DNA of 41,478 nt from Comamonadaceae bacterium (GTDB lineage Bacteria > Pseudomonadota > Gammaproteobacteria > Burkholderiales > Burkholderiaceae_C), in contig JAAOZX010000117.1 in the NCBI GenBank assembly GCA_012274225.1, positions 1 to 41,478 of the forward strand, written 5' to 3'. Below are positions 8,854 through 16,972 of this stretch, in pieces. Position 1 is the first letter of the stretch, and each line of letters starts with the position of its first letter. The position numbers and the translations under genes were made by a program. Below the pieces are notes generated by a model that worked only from the letters and a program-made list of their open reading frames with translations, searched no databases and had not been told where the DNA came from.

Positions 8854-9567
8854 GTGGACGCGCTGATCGTCGCCCGCGGCCTGCACACCTATTACGGCCC
8901 CAGCCACATCCTGCGCGGGATCGACTTCAACGTGGGACGCGGCGAGACCATTGGTCTGATGGGCCGCAACGGCATGGGCAAGAGCACGCTGCTCAAGACC
9001 TTGATGGGCCTCGTGCCGCCGCGCGAAGGCAGCGTCGCCATCCAGGGCCGTGACATGACGGGGCGGCCGCCCTACGAAGTGGCGCAGCTGGGCATTGCCT
9101 ATGTGCCCGAAGGCCGCGGCATCTTCGGCAACCTGAGCGTCGTCGAGAACCTGAAGATGGCCGCGCGTCCCGGACGCGGGCCGCGTGCCGATTCCTGGAC
9201 CTACGAGCGCGTGCTGGAGACCTTTCCGCGGCTGAAGGAGCGGCTGGGACACGGCGGCCAGCAGCTGTCCGGCGGCGAGCAGCAGATGCTGACCATCGGC
9301 CGCGCGCTCATGACCAATCCCGAGGTGCTGATCCTCGATGAAGCCACCGAAGGCCTGGCGCCGCTGATCGCGCGCGACATCTGGCGGATCTGCGAACTGA
9401 TTCGCGCCAGCGGCATCTCCAGCGTCATCGTCGACAAGAACTGGAAGCACCTGACCCGCATCACCGACCGCAACGTCATCCTGGTCAAGGGCCAGGTGGT
9501 GTTCGCCGGTACGTCCGATGAGTTGCGCGCCCAACCGGCCTTGCTGGAGCAGTACCTGGGCGTCTAG
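8854..9567 (+). CDS. livF: Branched-chain-type ABC transporter ATPase, LivF family
   Basis: A 237-residue ATPase with a GTG start at 8854, one base after the livG stop. Walker A is GRNGMGKST, the signature is LSGGEQQMLTIGRALM, Walker B is VLILDEATEGLAP. The YVPEGRGIFGNLSV stretch (Q-loop region) is typical of LivF. It closes the importer operon; a hairpin at 9575-9605 follows eight bases after the stop. Confidence 0.94.
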   Translation: MDALIVARGLHTYYGPSHILRGIDFNVGRGETIGLMGRNGMGKSTLLKTLMGLVPPREGSVAIQGRDMTGRPPYEVAQLGIAYVPEGRGIFGNLSVVENLKMAARPGRGPRADSWTYERVLETFPRLKERLGHGGQQLSGGEQQMLTIGRALMTNPEVLILDEATEGLAPLIARDIWRICELIRASGISSVIVDKNWKHLTRITDRNVILVKGQVVFAGTSDELRAQPALLEQYLGV

Positions 9568-9574
9568 GGATTCG

Positions 9575-9605
9575 CTGCAAAAAGTCACTACGCGACTTTT
9601 TGCAG
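9575..9605. terminator. Probable bidirectional terminator after livF
   Basis: CTGCAAAAAGTC (9575-9586) and GACTTTTTGCAG (9594-9605) pair perfectly over 12 bp with a seven-base loop. The A- and T-tracts flank the stem core, so either strand gives a hairpin with a U-tract. It is the first of four inverted repeats between livF and the lysR-type gene. Confidence 0.7.
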
Positions 9606-9617
9606 AGGTTTGGCATG

Positions 9618-9652
9618 TGTGAGAAGGCCCGGCAAGCCGGATCCTTCTCACA
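9618..9652. repeat. Inverted repeat 2 of the livF-lysR array
   Basis: TGTGAGAAGG (9618-9627) pairs with CCTTCTCACA (9643-9652), and an inner CCGGC/GCCGG stem (9629-9633 with 9636-9640) extends it with a small internal bulge, giving a nearly continuous 35-base hairpin. No coding sequence lies here. Confidence 0.75.
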
Positions 9653-9692
9653 GGAGGAACCGCGCTGCATGTTGTTGCGCGCGGTCCACGCG

Positions 9693-9715
9693 GGTGGGCA
9701 GTTGGGCTGCCCACC
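9693..9715. repeat. Inverted repeat 3 of the livF-lysR array
   Basis: GGTGGGCAG (9693-9701) pairs perfectly with CTGCCCACC (9707-9715) around a TTGGG loop. Confidence 0.7.
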
Positions 9716-9720
9716 TCGAA

Positions 9721-9750
9721 GACTGCGTGGAACTGCAGTGCAACGCAGTC
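9721..9750. repeat. Inverted repeat 4 of the livF-lysR array
   Basis: GACTGCGT (9721-9728) pairs with ACGCAGTC (9743-9750), with a self-complementary ACTGCAGT (9732-9739) in the loop. It ends four bases beyond the stop codon of the LysR-type gene and may act as its terminator. Confidence 0.65.
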
Positions 9751-9754
9751 TGGC

Positions 9755-10699
9755 TCATAGCGTCGCGGTCGGACCGTGCGGCAGCAACGACAGTGCCGCG
9801 GCTCCTTCATGGGTGACCTGTTCACCGAGGAAGTCGAGGAATCGCCGCACGGCGGGCACCAGTCCGCGCCGCGACGGAAACACCGCGTGCATCACCCCCG
9901 CCCGCGGTGCCCAGTCCGGCAGCACCTGTTCGAGCAGGCCTTGCTGCAATTCCCAGCCGCACATGTAGTCAGGCAATGCGCACATGCCGGTGCCCTGCAG
10001 CACGGCGAACTTGAGGGTGAGCAGGTCGTCGGCGGTGTAGCAGGGACTGTGCTGGAAGTCATGCTCGCGCCCGCCGGGCCCGAGCAGCCGCCAGCTGGCG
10101 CGGCCGTCGGCGGCCGACATCGCGACCGTGGACAGCCGCTGCAGGTCCTCGACCGAGCGCGGCCGGCCCTGGCGCTCCAGCTGGGCCGGGCTGGCAACCA
10201 GCAGGGCCTGGCTGTTGCCGAGGTTCTTCACGATCAGGCTGCCGCTGTCGTCGAGCGTGGGGCGCACCCGCAGCGCCACGTCCACGCCCTCCTGCACCAG
10301 GTCGACCACGCGATTGCTCACCTGCATGTCGATGCGCACCTGGGGGTGGCGGGCGAGGAAGACCGGGATCAGGTGGCCGATGGTCGACTGGGCCAGGGTC
10401 ACCGGACAGGTCACGCGGATGGTGCCGTGCGGCTCGCTTCGCACCAGCGCCACGTCTTCGGCTGCCGCCTCGGCCTCCTCCCGCACCGCCACGCAGTGCC
10501 GGTGGAACCGGTCGCCAGCCTCGGTCAGCGACAGCTTGCGGGTCGTGCGATGCAAGAGGCGCACCCCCAGCCGTTCTTCCAGCTCGGCGATGCGGCGCGA
10601 CAGCCGGGACTTGGGCAGGTTCAGGGCCCGCCCGGCCGCGGCAAAGCTGCCCCGGTCCACCACTTCCGCAAAGTAGAGCATGTCGTTGAGGTCCTGCAC
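9755..10699 (-). CDS. LysR-family transcriptional regulator
   Basis: A 314-residue regulator with a GTG start at 10699, five bases or fewer after AAGGAG (10704-10709). The N-terminal winged helix-turn-helix (FAEVVDRGSFAAAGRALN, SRLSRRIAELEERLG) is classic LysR. The rest is the periplasmic-binding-protein-like effector domain, including IRVTCPVTLAQ and VVDLVQEGVDVALRV. It is divergent from the azoreductase gene across 124 bp, the usual arrangement for a LysR protein controlling its neighbour and itself. It probably responds to an electrophile or quinone-like compound, by analogy with other azoR-linked regulators; the ligand is not deducible here. Confidence 0.93.
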   Translation of the reverse strand: MQDLNDMLYFAEVVDRGSFAAAGRALNLPKSRLSRRIAELEERLGVRLLHRTTRKLSLTEAGDRFHRHCVAVREEAEAAAEDVALVRSEPHGTIRVTCPVTLAQSTIGHLIPVFLARHPQVRIDMQVSNRVVDLVQEGVDVALRVRPTLDDSGSLIVKNLGNSQALLVASPAQLERQGRPRSVEDLQRLSTVAMSAADGRASWRLLGPGGREHDFQHSPCYTADDLLTLKFAVLQGTGMCALPDYMCGWELQQGLLEQVLPDWAPRAGVMHAVFPSRRGLVPAVRRFLDFLGEQVTHEGAAALSLLPHGPTATL

Positions 10700-10709
10700 G
10701 GGGCTCCTT

Positions 10710-10733
10710 GATTGTCCTGCTGGCGAGACAATC
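10710..10733. promoter_or_regulatory. Candidate LysR-type operator in the lysR-azoR intergenic region
   Basis: GATTGTC (10710-10716), ten bases, GACAATC (10727-10733) form a perfect 7-bp-armed dyad immediately upstream of the regulator's ribosome-binding site. A second, looser pair GATTG (10760-10764)/CAATC (10777-10781) lies nearer azoR. Repeated ATTG/CAAT half-sites of this kind suit LysR recognition and activation sites. Binding is inferred from position and symmetry only. Confidence 0.6.
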
Positions 10734-10823
10734 TAACCCGTTTTTGCCGTCTTATCAATGATTGAGTCCTTCTCCACAATCTAATCTTCGGCTTAACCGC
10801 CAATCAACCTGGAGAACAAGCTC

Positions 10824-11465
10824 ATGAGACTGCTTCACATCGATTCCAGCGCCCTCGGCGTCAACTCGGTTTCGCGCCAGCTGACCGCGCGCATCGTGGC
10901 GCAGTGGCGTGCCGCCCATCCCGACCTCGTGGTCGAGTACCTCGACCTGGCCCAGGACGCCCCGTCACATCTCTCACTGGAGTCGCTGGGCTTTCGGTCT
11001 GCCCCCGGCGCCCAGGGCCAGACCGAAGTGCAGCGCCGTGAAAACGCAATCTCTGAAAAGCTGGTCAGCCAATTCGTGGCGGCCGACGTTGTCGTGCTCG
11101 GCGCGCCGATGTACAACTTCTCGGTGCCGAGCCAGCTCAAGGCGTGGATCGATCGAGTCGCCCAAGTGGGCCGCACCTTCAAGTACACCGAAACCGGCCC
11201 GCAGGGCCTGGCCGGCGGCAAAACCGTGATCGTCGCGTCCACCCGCGGCGGCGTCTATTCGACCAATCCGGCGCTGGCCGGACTGGATCACCAGGAGAGC
11301 TACCTGAAGACGGTGTTCGGCTTCTTCGGCATCACCGACGTGCAGTTCGTCCGGGCCGAGGGCGTGGCCATGGGCGACGCGGCGAAAGCCAAGGCGCTGG
11401 ACGCGGCCGTGGTGACGATCGAAGCGCTGGAGACCGAAGCGGCCGAGGCCGCGCTGGCCGCCTGA
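10824..11465 (+). CDS. azoR: FMN-dependent NADH-azoreductase
   Basis: A 213-residue flavodoxin-fold quinone/azo reductase, from ATG 10824 behind GGAG. The N-terminus [20 protein letters not shown] holds the FMN phosphate loop, [19 protein letters not shown] the second flavin contact, and STRGGVYS the third. AzoR enzymes reduce quinones and azo dyes by two-electron steps with NADH, mainly as protection against electrophiles. Divergent lysR and a strong terminator make this an isolated regulated unit. Confidence 0.93.
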   Translation: MRLLHIDSSALGVNSVSRQLTARIVAQWRAAHPDLVVEYLDLAQDAPSHLSLESLGFRSAPGAQGQTEVQRRENAISEKLVSQFVAADVVVLGAPMYNFSVPSQLKAWIDRVAQVGRTFKYTETGPQGLAGGKTVIVASTRGGVYSTNPALAGLDHQESYLKTVFGFFGITDVQFVRAEGVAMGDAAKAKALDAAVVTIEALETEAAEAALAA

Positions 11466-11484
11466 GGGCCCTCGCTTCGCAACC

Positions 11485-11516
11485 AAACGGCCTGCTCATG
11501 CAGGCCGTTTTCGTTT
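11485..11516 (+). terminator. Intrinsic terminator after azoR
   Basis: AAACGGCCTGC (11485-11495) pairs with GCAGGCCGTTT (11500-11510) around TCAT, and the stem runs into the T-rich tract TTTTCGTTTT. It lies 19 bp after the azoR stop. Confidence 0.92.
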
Positions 11517-11649
11517 TGCTTGCGCGTACCCCTGGTCGCGTCGATGGCGCGGCTTCGGCGAGGCTTGCGGGAATCTTGATAAAGTCGCGTCCGATATTTC
11601 ACTTGTTCCTCCGAACAAGCCAACTTCCAAATCACCTAAGAGGCGTCTC

Positions 11650-11922
11650 ATGGCCCGTACCGTCCAATGCATCAAGCTCGGCAAGGAAGCCGAAGGGCTC
11701 GATTTCCCGCCCTACCCCGGCGAACTGGGCAAGCGCATCTACCAGCAGGTCAGCAAGCAGGCCTGGGCCGACTGGCTCAAGCACCAGACCATGCTGGTCA
11801 ATGAGAACCGGCTGAACCTGGCCGACCAGCGGGCGCGCCAGTACCTGGCGCGGCAGATGGAGAACCATTTCTTCGGCACCGGCGCCGACGCGGCGGCCGG
11901 CTATGTGCCACCCAGCGAATAG
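11650..11922 (+). CDS. yggX: Probable Fe(2+)-trafficking protein YggX
   Basis: A 90-residue cytoplasmic protein with the conserved start [18 protein letters not shown], including Cys7, and the conserved [14 protein letters not shown] and NENRLNL blocks. YggX proteins help protect iron-sulfur clusters from oxidation and may buffer Fe(II). A short hairpin CTTGTTC/GAACAAG (11602-11619) lies in the leader, and AAGAGG precedes the ATG. MnmC starts 14 bp downstream, so the two are likely co-transcribed. Confidence 0.95.
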   Translation: MARTVQCIKLGKEAEGLDFPPYPGELGKRIYQQVSKQAWADWLKHQTMLVNENRLNLADQRARQYLARQMENHFFGTGADAAAGYVPPSE

Positions 11923-11936
11923 CGCGATGCCGCCCC

Positions 11937-13766
11937 ATGCCTGAAATCGTCGAGTGGCAGCCGGATGGAACGCCGCGCAGCCCTCGCTTTCAGGACATCT
12001 ATCGCTCCATGACCGGCGGCCTCGAGCAGGCCCGCCATGTGTTCCTGCGCGGCTGCGACCTGCCGGGCGACTGGGCGCGCCAGCCGCAATGGCGCATCCT
12101 GGAGACCGGCTTCGGCCTGGGCCTGAACTTCCTGGCCACCTGGCGGGCCTGGAAGGACGACCCGCAGCGCCCCCGAATACTGCATTTCGCCTCGGTCGAA
12201 GCCTGGCCGGTCGCCGCCGCCGACCTGCTGCGAAGCGCCCAGCCTTATCCGGAGCTGCAGCCGCTGGCCGTGCAACTTGGCGCGCAATGGTTCGGGCTGA
12301 TGCCAGGGGTGCACCGCCTGGTGTTCGAAGAAGGCCGGGTGCTGCTCACCCTGTACCTGCGCGATGTGAAGCAAGCGCTGCGGGAACGCAGCTTCCACGC
12401 CGATTCGATTTTCCTGGACGGCTTCGACCCGCCGAACAACCCGGCGATGTGGGACCTGCATACCCTCAAGGCGGTAGCGCGTCATTGCCGCCGCGGCACC
12501 CGCCTGGCCACCTGGACGGTGGCCGGCGATGTGCGTCGCGAGCTGACGCAATGCGGTTTCGTCGTCGAAAAAGCCAATGGGCTGGCACCCAAGCGCCATT
12601 GCCTTCAGGCGGTGTTCGATCCAGCCTGGGAGCCCCGCGGCAGCAAGCCGATAGCCGCCATCACGCCGTGCCGCTGTGTCATTGTTGGCGCGGGACTCGC
12701 CGGAGCGGCCGTGGCGGCCAGCCTGGCGCGGCGCGGATGGCAGGTCACCGTGCTCGACGCCTGGGCTGGCGCCGCCGCCGCCGCCTCGGCGCTACCGGTG
12801 GGCTTGCTGGCACCTCACTACTCGCCCGACGACAGCCTGCTGTCGCGCCTCACCCGCAGCGGCGTGCGCGCTACCTTGCAGCAATGCCGGATGCTGTTGC
12901 CGGAGGGAGAGGAATGGCGTGGCACCGGCACACTGGAGGATCGTTCGAGCAATCCGCATAGCCTCGCAGCGGAGGTGCCCGGGAACCAGCGGCCCTGGAG
13001 CCGCGCCGCCGACCCGGAGCAGCTGGCGCAGGCCGGCTTGCCGCAGGCCACCCCCGCCATCTGGCACGAACAAGCAGCCTGGATCAAGCCGGCGGCGCTG
13101 GTGCGAGCCTGGCTGGCGCAAATCGGAATCGTCCGCCAAGGTTCGACGACAGTGGCCCGCCTGACGCGAGGGCCGGACGGCTGGGAACTTGCGAACGCGG
13201 GTGGCGACGTGGTGGCGAGCGCCGATCTGGTCGTGCTCGCCGCGGCACACGGGACCGTCAGGCTGCTTGGGGACGCCTTGCCGCTGCAGCCGGTGCGCGG
13301 CCAAGTGTCCTGGGGGCCCCACTCTCCCGAGCAGGCACTGCCGGCTTTCCCCGTGCACGGCAACGGCCACTTCATCCCGGGCGTTCCACTGCCGGACGGC
13401 CTTGCGTGGTTCTGCGGCTCGACCTACGAGCGCGGCGACACCGATCGCTCGGAACGGGCGCAGGACCACAGCGCCAACCTGGCGAGGCTCGGCGCCCTGT
13501 TGCCCGCGATCGCACAGCAGCTGGCCCCGGCGTTCGCCAACGGCGAAGTACGCGCCTGGACCGGCGTGCGCTGCGTTTCCGCTGATCGACGGCCGTTCCT
13601 GGGCGAGGTGCAACCGGGTCTGTGGGTCAGCACCGCGATGGGGTCGCGCGGGCTGACCTTCGCTGCATTGTGTGCCGAGCTGCTGGCGGCCCGGCTGCAC
13701 GGCGAGCCGCTGCCGCTGGAGCGGCGCCTGGCCCAGGCGCTCGATACCGAGCGCCACCGCAGCTAG
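11937..13766 (+). CDS. mnmC: Bifunctional tRNA 5-methylaminomethyl-2-thiouridine biosynthesis protein MnmC
   Basis: A 609-residue two-domain enzyme. Residues 1-235 form the SAM-dependent methyltransferase (MnmC2), with ETGFGLGLNFL (56-66) and LDGFDPPNNPAMW (160-172). From about residue 247 the FAD oxidoreductase (MnmC1) begins with VIVGAGLAGAAVAASLA and ends with GEVRAWTGVRC and GSRGLTFA. Together they convert cmnm5s2U to mnm5s2U at tRNA wobble position 34. Both domains look intact. It ends in a CTAG shared, tail to tail, with the stop of the next gene. Confidence 0.95.
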   Translation: MPEIVEWQPDGTPRSPRFQDIYRSMTGGLEQARHVFLRGCDLPGDWARQPQWRILETGFGLGLNFLATWRAWKDDPQRPRILHFASVEAWPVAAADLLRSAQPYPELQPLAVQLGAQWFGLMPGVHRLVFEEGRVLLTLYLRDVKQALRERSFHADSIFLDGFDPPNNPAMWDLHTLKAVARHCRRGTRLATWTVAGDVRRELTQCGFVVEKANGLAPKRHCLQAVFDPAWEPRGSKPIAAITPCRCVIVGAGLAGAAVAASLARRGWQVTVLDAWAGAAAAASALPVGLLAPHYSPDDSLLSRLTRSGVRATLQQCRMLLPEGEEWRGTGTLEDRSSNPHSLAAEVPGNQRPWSRAADPEQLAQAGLPQATPAIWHEQAAWIKPAALVRAWLAQIGIVRQGSTTVARLTRGPDGWELANAGGDVVASADLVVLAAAHGTVRLLGDALPLQPVRGQVSWGPHSPEQALPAFPVHGNGHFIPGVPLPDGLAWFCGSTYERGDTDRSERAQDHSANLARLGALLPAIAQQLAPAFANGEVRAWTGVRCVSADRRPFLGEVQPGLWVSTAMGSRGLTFAALCAELLAARLHGEPLPLERRLAQALDTERHRS

Positions 13767-14566
13767 CGCGGATGTCGGGCTGGCAGCAGGCCGAAGTGGC
13801 TGGCGCGGCGGCGCCCCACCTTTTCCAGCGCGCTACGCAAGGTGGCCGGTTGCGGCGGGTTGCCGAGCATGACCGCAGCCCCGCCCCAGCGAGCCCGGAT
13901 CCGCTCGACCAGTGACGGGCTGGCCTTGGTGGCGATCAGATGGGCAATGGCCGGCCGCTCCGCATGCAGTGCCCGCAACAACGTCCAGCCATCCACGTCG
14001 GGCAGGCCGAAGTCCACCAGGGCCACGCAATACGGGTTGGCGCGGGCCATTTCGAGCGCCTCGGCACCGGTTTGCGCCTCGTCGACCTGGGTCAGTTCGG
14101 CCAGGGCCAGCCGGGCGCGCAGGTAGAGGCGCTGGTTGCGGTCTCCGCTGGCGATCAGCGCGCGCAACGGCGGTGAAGCGTCCCACCCTGGCGCTGCGGG
14201 CGGCAGGGTCAGGGGGGCGTCGTCGAAGTCCAGGTCGAGGTCGAGTGAGCCGGGCGGCATGAACAATTCGTCCATGGCCTGGATCACGTCGGGCCAGAGC
14301 AGCGGTCGTTCGAACGAGCGCCAGCTGCTGGCGGGGGCGACCGAGCCGATCCAGATCAACTTGAGGGCCTTGTCGGCAGGCCCCAGGTCGCGTTGCGCCG
14401 CTTCGCTGCGGCCGTCGACCAGTGCCAGCCGGGGCGGCTCCGGGGCCTGAGGATCCCAGAGCGAGTAGACCGTCTCGCGCTGCTCGGAGAGGCGGAACAA
14501 CGTATTCAGGGCATGGCGCTCTGCCGGGGAGAAACCCAGGACCTTGACGAAGACGCGCAGAGCCAT
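13763..14566 (-). CDS. Degenerate receiver-domain (response-regulator-like) protein
   Basis: A 267-residue protein; ATG 14566 was chosen because the homologous sequence starts there and upstream codons run into the cysI promoter. Residues about 135-250 are a receiver domain with a candidate phosphoacceptor Asp185 (ALVDFGLPDVDGW) and conserved Thr213, but the invariant Lys-Pro is replaced by GNPP (235-238). Residues 1-105 also have receiver-like spacing without an Asp site, so this may be a tandem pseudo-receiver. There is no DNA-binding output domain. Its 3' end overlaps mnmC by three bases tail to tail. The partner is unknown. Confidence 0.75.
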   Translation of the reverse strand: MALRVFVKVLGFSPAERHALNTLFRLSEQRETVYSLWDPQAPEPPRLALVDGRSEAAQRDLGPADKALKLIWIGSVAPASSWRSFERPLLWPDVIQAMDELFMPPGSLDLDLDFDDAPLTLPPAAPGWDASPPLRALIASGDRNQRLYLRARLALAELTQVDEAQTGAEALEMARANPYCVALVDFGLPDVDGWTLLRALHAERPAIAHLIATKASPSLVERIRARWGGAAVMLGNPPQPATLRSALEKVGRRRASHFGLLPARHPR

Positions 14567-14682
14567 GGTTGGAAAGTTGAGCTGTCGCCGGATTATGGGC
14601 CTTTGCATCGCAGGGCCCAAGCGATTCTTGTCCCGACTGCATTGGCGCGCAATCCCGTCAAATCCCGCGCCGTTGCTGGCGC

Positions 14683-14703
14683 ATAAGCTTATTCGCATAA
14701 AGT
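14683..14703 (+). promoter_or_regulatory. AT-rich palindromic block upstream of cysI
   Basis: ATAAGCTTAT (14683-14692) overlaps TTAT-TCGC-ATAA (14689-14700), about 55-75 bp before the cysI start in otherwise GC-rich DNA, and an A-tract follows. A CysB-type LysR activator is the expected regulator of such an operon. The site itself is a guess from position and symmetry. Confidence 0.35.
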
Positions 14704-14756
14704 GCGAACAAAAAAGTAGTTGGGACTGATAAGCGGCCCTTTTAGAGTGGCGCTCG

Positions 14757-16583
14757 ATGTACCAATACACCGACTTCGACAAGCAGTTCATCCGGCAGCG
14801 GGCGGCCCAGTACCGCGACCAGCTGGAGCGCAACCTGGCCGGCCAGCTCGGCGACGACGAGTTCCGTCCGCTGCGCCTCCAAAACGGCTGGTACATCCAG
14901 CGTTATGCGCCGATGCTGCGCATCGCGGTGCCCTACGGCGAGGTCTCCAGCACCCAGTTGCGGGTCCTGGCCCGCATCGCCCGCCAATACGACCAGCCCA
15001 CCGCCGAGATCTTCCGTGACGCCCAGGCCAGGCAGGCTGCGCTCGGCCCGGTGCCGGTGGCCGGCGGCGGCTTTGTCGCGTCCAGGCTGAAGGTCGGCTA
15101 CGGCCACTTCACCACCCGCCAGAACGTGCAGTTCAACTGGATTCCGCTGGTCAAGAGCGCCGACGTGATGGAGCTGCTGGCCAGCGTGAACATGCACGGC
15201 ATCCAGACCAGCGGCAACTGCATCCGCAACATCACGACCGAGGAGCGCGCCGGCATCGCCGTCGACGAGATCGCCGACCCGCGGCCCTTCTGCGAAATCC
15301 TGCGGCAATGGAGCACCCTGCATCCGGAGTTCGCCTTTCTCCCGCGCAAGTTCAAGGTCGCCGTGAACGGCTCGCGCGAAGACCGCGCCGCCATCGGCTG
15401 GTACGACGTCGGCCTGCAGCTGTTGCGCAATGAAGCCAGTGAGCTGGGCTTCAAGGTGCTGGTGGGCGGCGGCATGGGCCGCACACCGATCATCGGCACC
15501 GTCGTGCGCGAGTTCCTGCCCTGGAACCAGTTGATGAATTACCTCGAAGCGGTGATCCGTGTCTACAACCGCTACGGCCGGCGCGACAACGCCTGGAAGG
15601 CGCGCATCAAGATCCTGGTGAAGGCCGAAGGCCAGCGCTACATCGACCAGGTGGAAGCCGAATACCGGCAGATCGTCGAAATTGACGGCGCGCCGCATAC
15701 CATCAGCCAGGCCGAACTCGACCGCGTCGCCGCTTCTTTCGTTCCGCCGACGCTGGGTGAGCGCCGCGAGCGCAGGGGCGCCGACGCGAATCTGCACGAA
15801 ATCCTGCGCAGCGCGGCGCAGGCCGACCCGGAGTACAGCCGATGGCTGCGGCGCAACGTGGCGGCCCACAAGAATCCCGAGCTGCGCGCGGTGACGCTGT
15901 CGTTCAAGCGACTGGGCCAGGCGCCCGGCGACGCCACCGGCGACCAGCTCGACATCGCGGCCAATCTGGCCGAGCGCTTCTCCGCCGGCGAAGCCCGCAC
16001 CACCCACGAGCAGAACCTGCTGCTGCCCTGGGTGCACCAGGATGACCTGCCCGAGCTGTGGAACGCCGCGCGCAAGGCCGGCCTGGCCAAGCCCAACATC
16101 GGCCTGCTTACCGACCTGATTGCCTGCCCCGGCGGGGATTTCTGCTCGCTGGCCAATGCCCGTTCGCTGCCGATCGCCGAGGCCATCAGCCAGCGCTACC
16201 AGGACCTGGACGAACTGCACGACATCGGCGAGATCGACCTGCACATCAGCGGTTGTATTAATTCGTGCGGCCATCACCACAGCGGCCACATCGGCATCCT
16301 GGGCGTCGACAAGGACGGCAAGGAGTGGTACCAGGTCACGCTGGGCGGGGCCGACGGATCGAATCTCTCCGGCGTTGCAACGCCGGGCAAGGTGGTCGGC
16401 CCTTCGTTCTCGGCAGCGGAAATACCGGAAGTGGTCGAGGCCGTGCTGGAAACCTACCGGCGTGAGCGCCGGAGCGCGGGCGACCGGTCCGAGACCTTCA
16501 TCACCACGTTGCGCCGCGTCGGGATCGAGCCATTCAAGGCCGCTGCCAACGCCGCCCGTCTCACCGAGAAGCTGGAGGCGTGA
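14757..16583 (+). CDS. cysI: Sulfite reductase hemoprotein (nitrite/sulfite reductase family)
   Basis: A 608-residue enzyme with the two-fold repeated ferredoxin-half domains of siroheme reductases. The first half carries GHFTTRQNVQFNW and QTSGNCIRN, which bind substrate and siroheme. The [4Fe-4S]-siroheme ligands are Cys457, Cys463, Cys500 and Cys504 (CPGGDFC and CINSC). It reduces sulfite to sulfide with six electrons in the cytoplasm. No cysJ flavoprotein follows; instead DUF934, cysH, cysD, cysN and, further on, fdxA and a ferredoxin reductase do. A nitrite-reducing role is less likely given the sulfate-assimilation partners. Confidence 0.93.
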   Translation: MYQYTDFDKQFIRQRAAQYRDQLERNLAGQLGDDEFRPLRLQNGWYIQRYAPMLRIAVPYGEVSSTQLRVLARIARQYDQPTAEIFRDAQARQAALGPVPVAGGGFVASRLKVGYGHFTTRQNVQFNWIPLVKSADVMELLASVNMHGIQTSGNCIRNITTEERAGIAVDEIADPRPFCEILRQWSTLHPEFAFLPRKFKVAVNGSREDRAAIGWYDVGLQLLRNEASELGFKVLVGGGMGRTPIIGTVVREFLPWNQLMNYLEAVIRVYNRYGRRDNAWKARIKILVKAEGQRYIDQVEAEYRQIVEIDGAPHTISQAELDRVAASFVPPTLGERRERRGADANLHEILRSAAQADPEYSRWLRRNVAAHKNPELRAVTLSFKRLGQAPGDATGDQLDIAANLAERFSAGEARTTHEQNLLLPWVHQDDLPELWNAARKAGLAKPNIGLLTDLIACPGGDFCSLANARSLPIAEAISQRYQDLDELHDIGEIDLHISGCINSCGHHHSGHIGILGVDKDGKEWYQVTLGGADGSNLSGVATPGKVVGPSFSAAEIPEVVEAVLETYRRERRSAGDRSETFITTLRRVGIEPFKAAANAARLTEKLEA

Positions 16584-16972
16584 TGAAAGAATTTGAATTG
16601 ATCACGCCGGCAGCAGCCCCGTCGCCGGCCGAACCGCTGAAAGTCCTGCAACTGGCCAACGACGCCGACCCGTTGGCCGTCGAGATCGCCGGGGTCGGGC
16701 GCATCGAGCTGCAATTTCCCAAGTTCAGCGACGGCCGCGCCTTCAGCCAGGCCATCCTGCTGCGCCGGCGGCTCGGTTTCGCCGGCGACCTGCGTGCCAC
16801 CGGCGACGTGCTGGTCGACCAGCTGGTGCAGATGCGGCGCAGCGGCTTTTCCAGCGCGGTACTGCGCGCCGACCAGGACGCGGCCCACGCCCGGCGCCAG
16901 TTCGAGCGCTATCCGGCCTTCTACCAGGGCGACGCGCTCGACGCCCGCCCGCTGTTTCGCAAGGCGGCGTGA
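16583..16972 (+). CDS. DUF934 family protein (sulfite-reduction associated)
   Basis: A 129-residue protein. ATG 16583, overlapping the cysI stop by one base and four bases after GGAGG, is preferred to the GTG at 16580. Conserved family stretches are LQFPKFSDGRAFSQAILLRRRLGF and the GDLRATGDVLVDQL block that follows, ending with an FPAFYQGD-like motif (YPAFYQGD). DUF934 proteins occur almost only beside cysI in proteobacteria and are thought to help sulfite reduction. The biochemical role is not established. It overlaps cysH by one base. Confidence 0.9.
   Translation: MKEFELITPAAAPSPAEPLKVLQLANDADPLAVEIAGVGRIELQFPKFSDGRAFSQAILLRRRLGFAGDLRATGDVLVDQLVQMRRSGFSSAVLRADQDAAHARRQFERYPAFYQGDALDARPLFRKAA

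Noticed and set aside
14742-16289. Minus-strand open frame of 515 codons opposite cysI
   Set aside because: Antisense shadow of a clear siroheme reductase; no recognisable domain.
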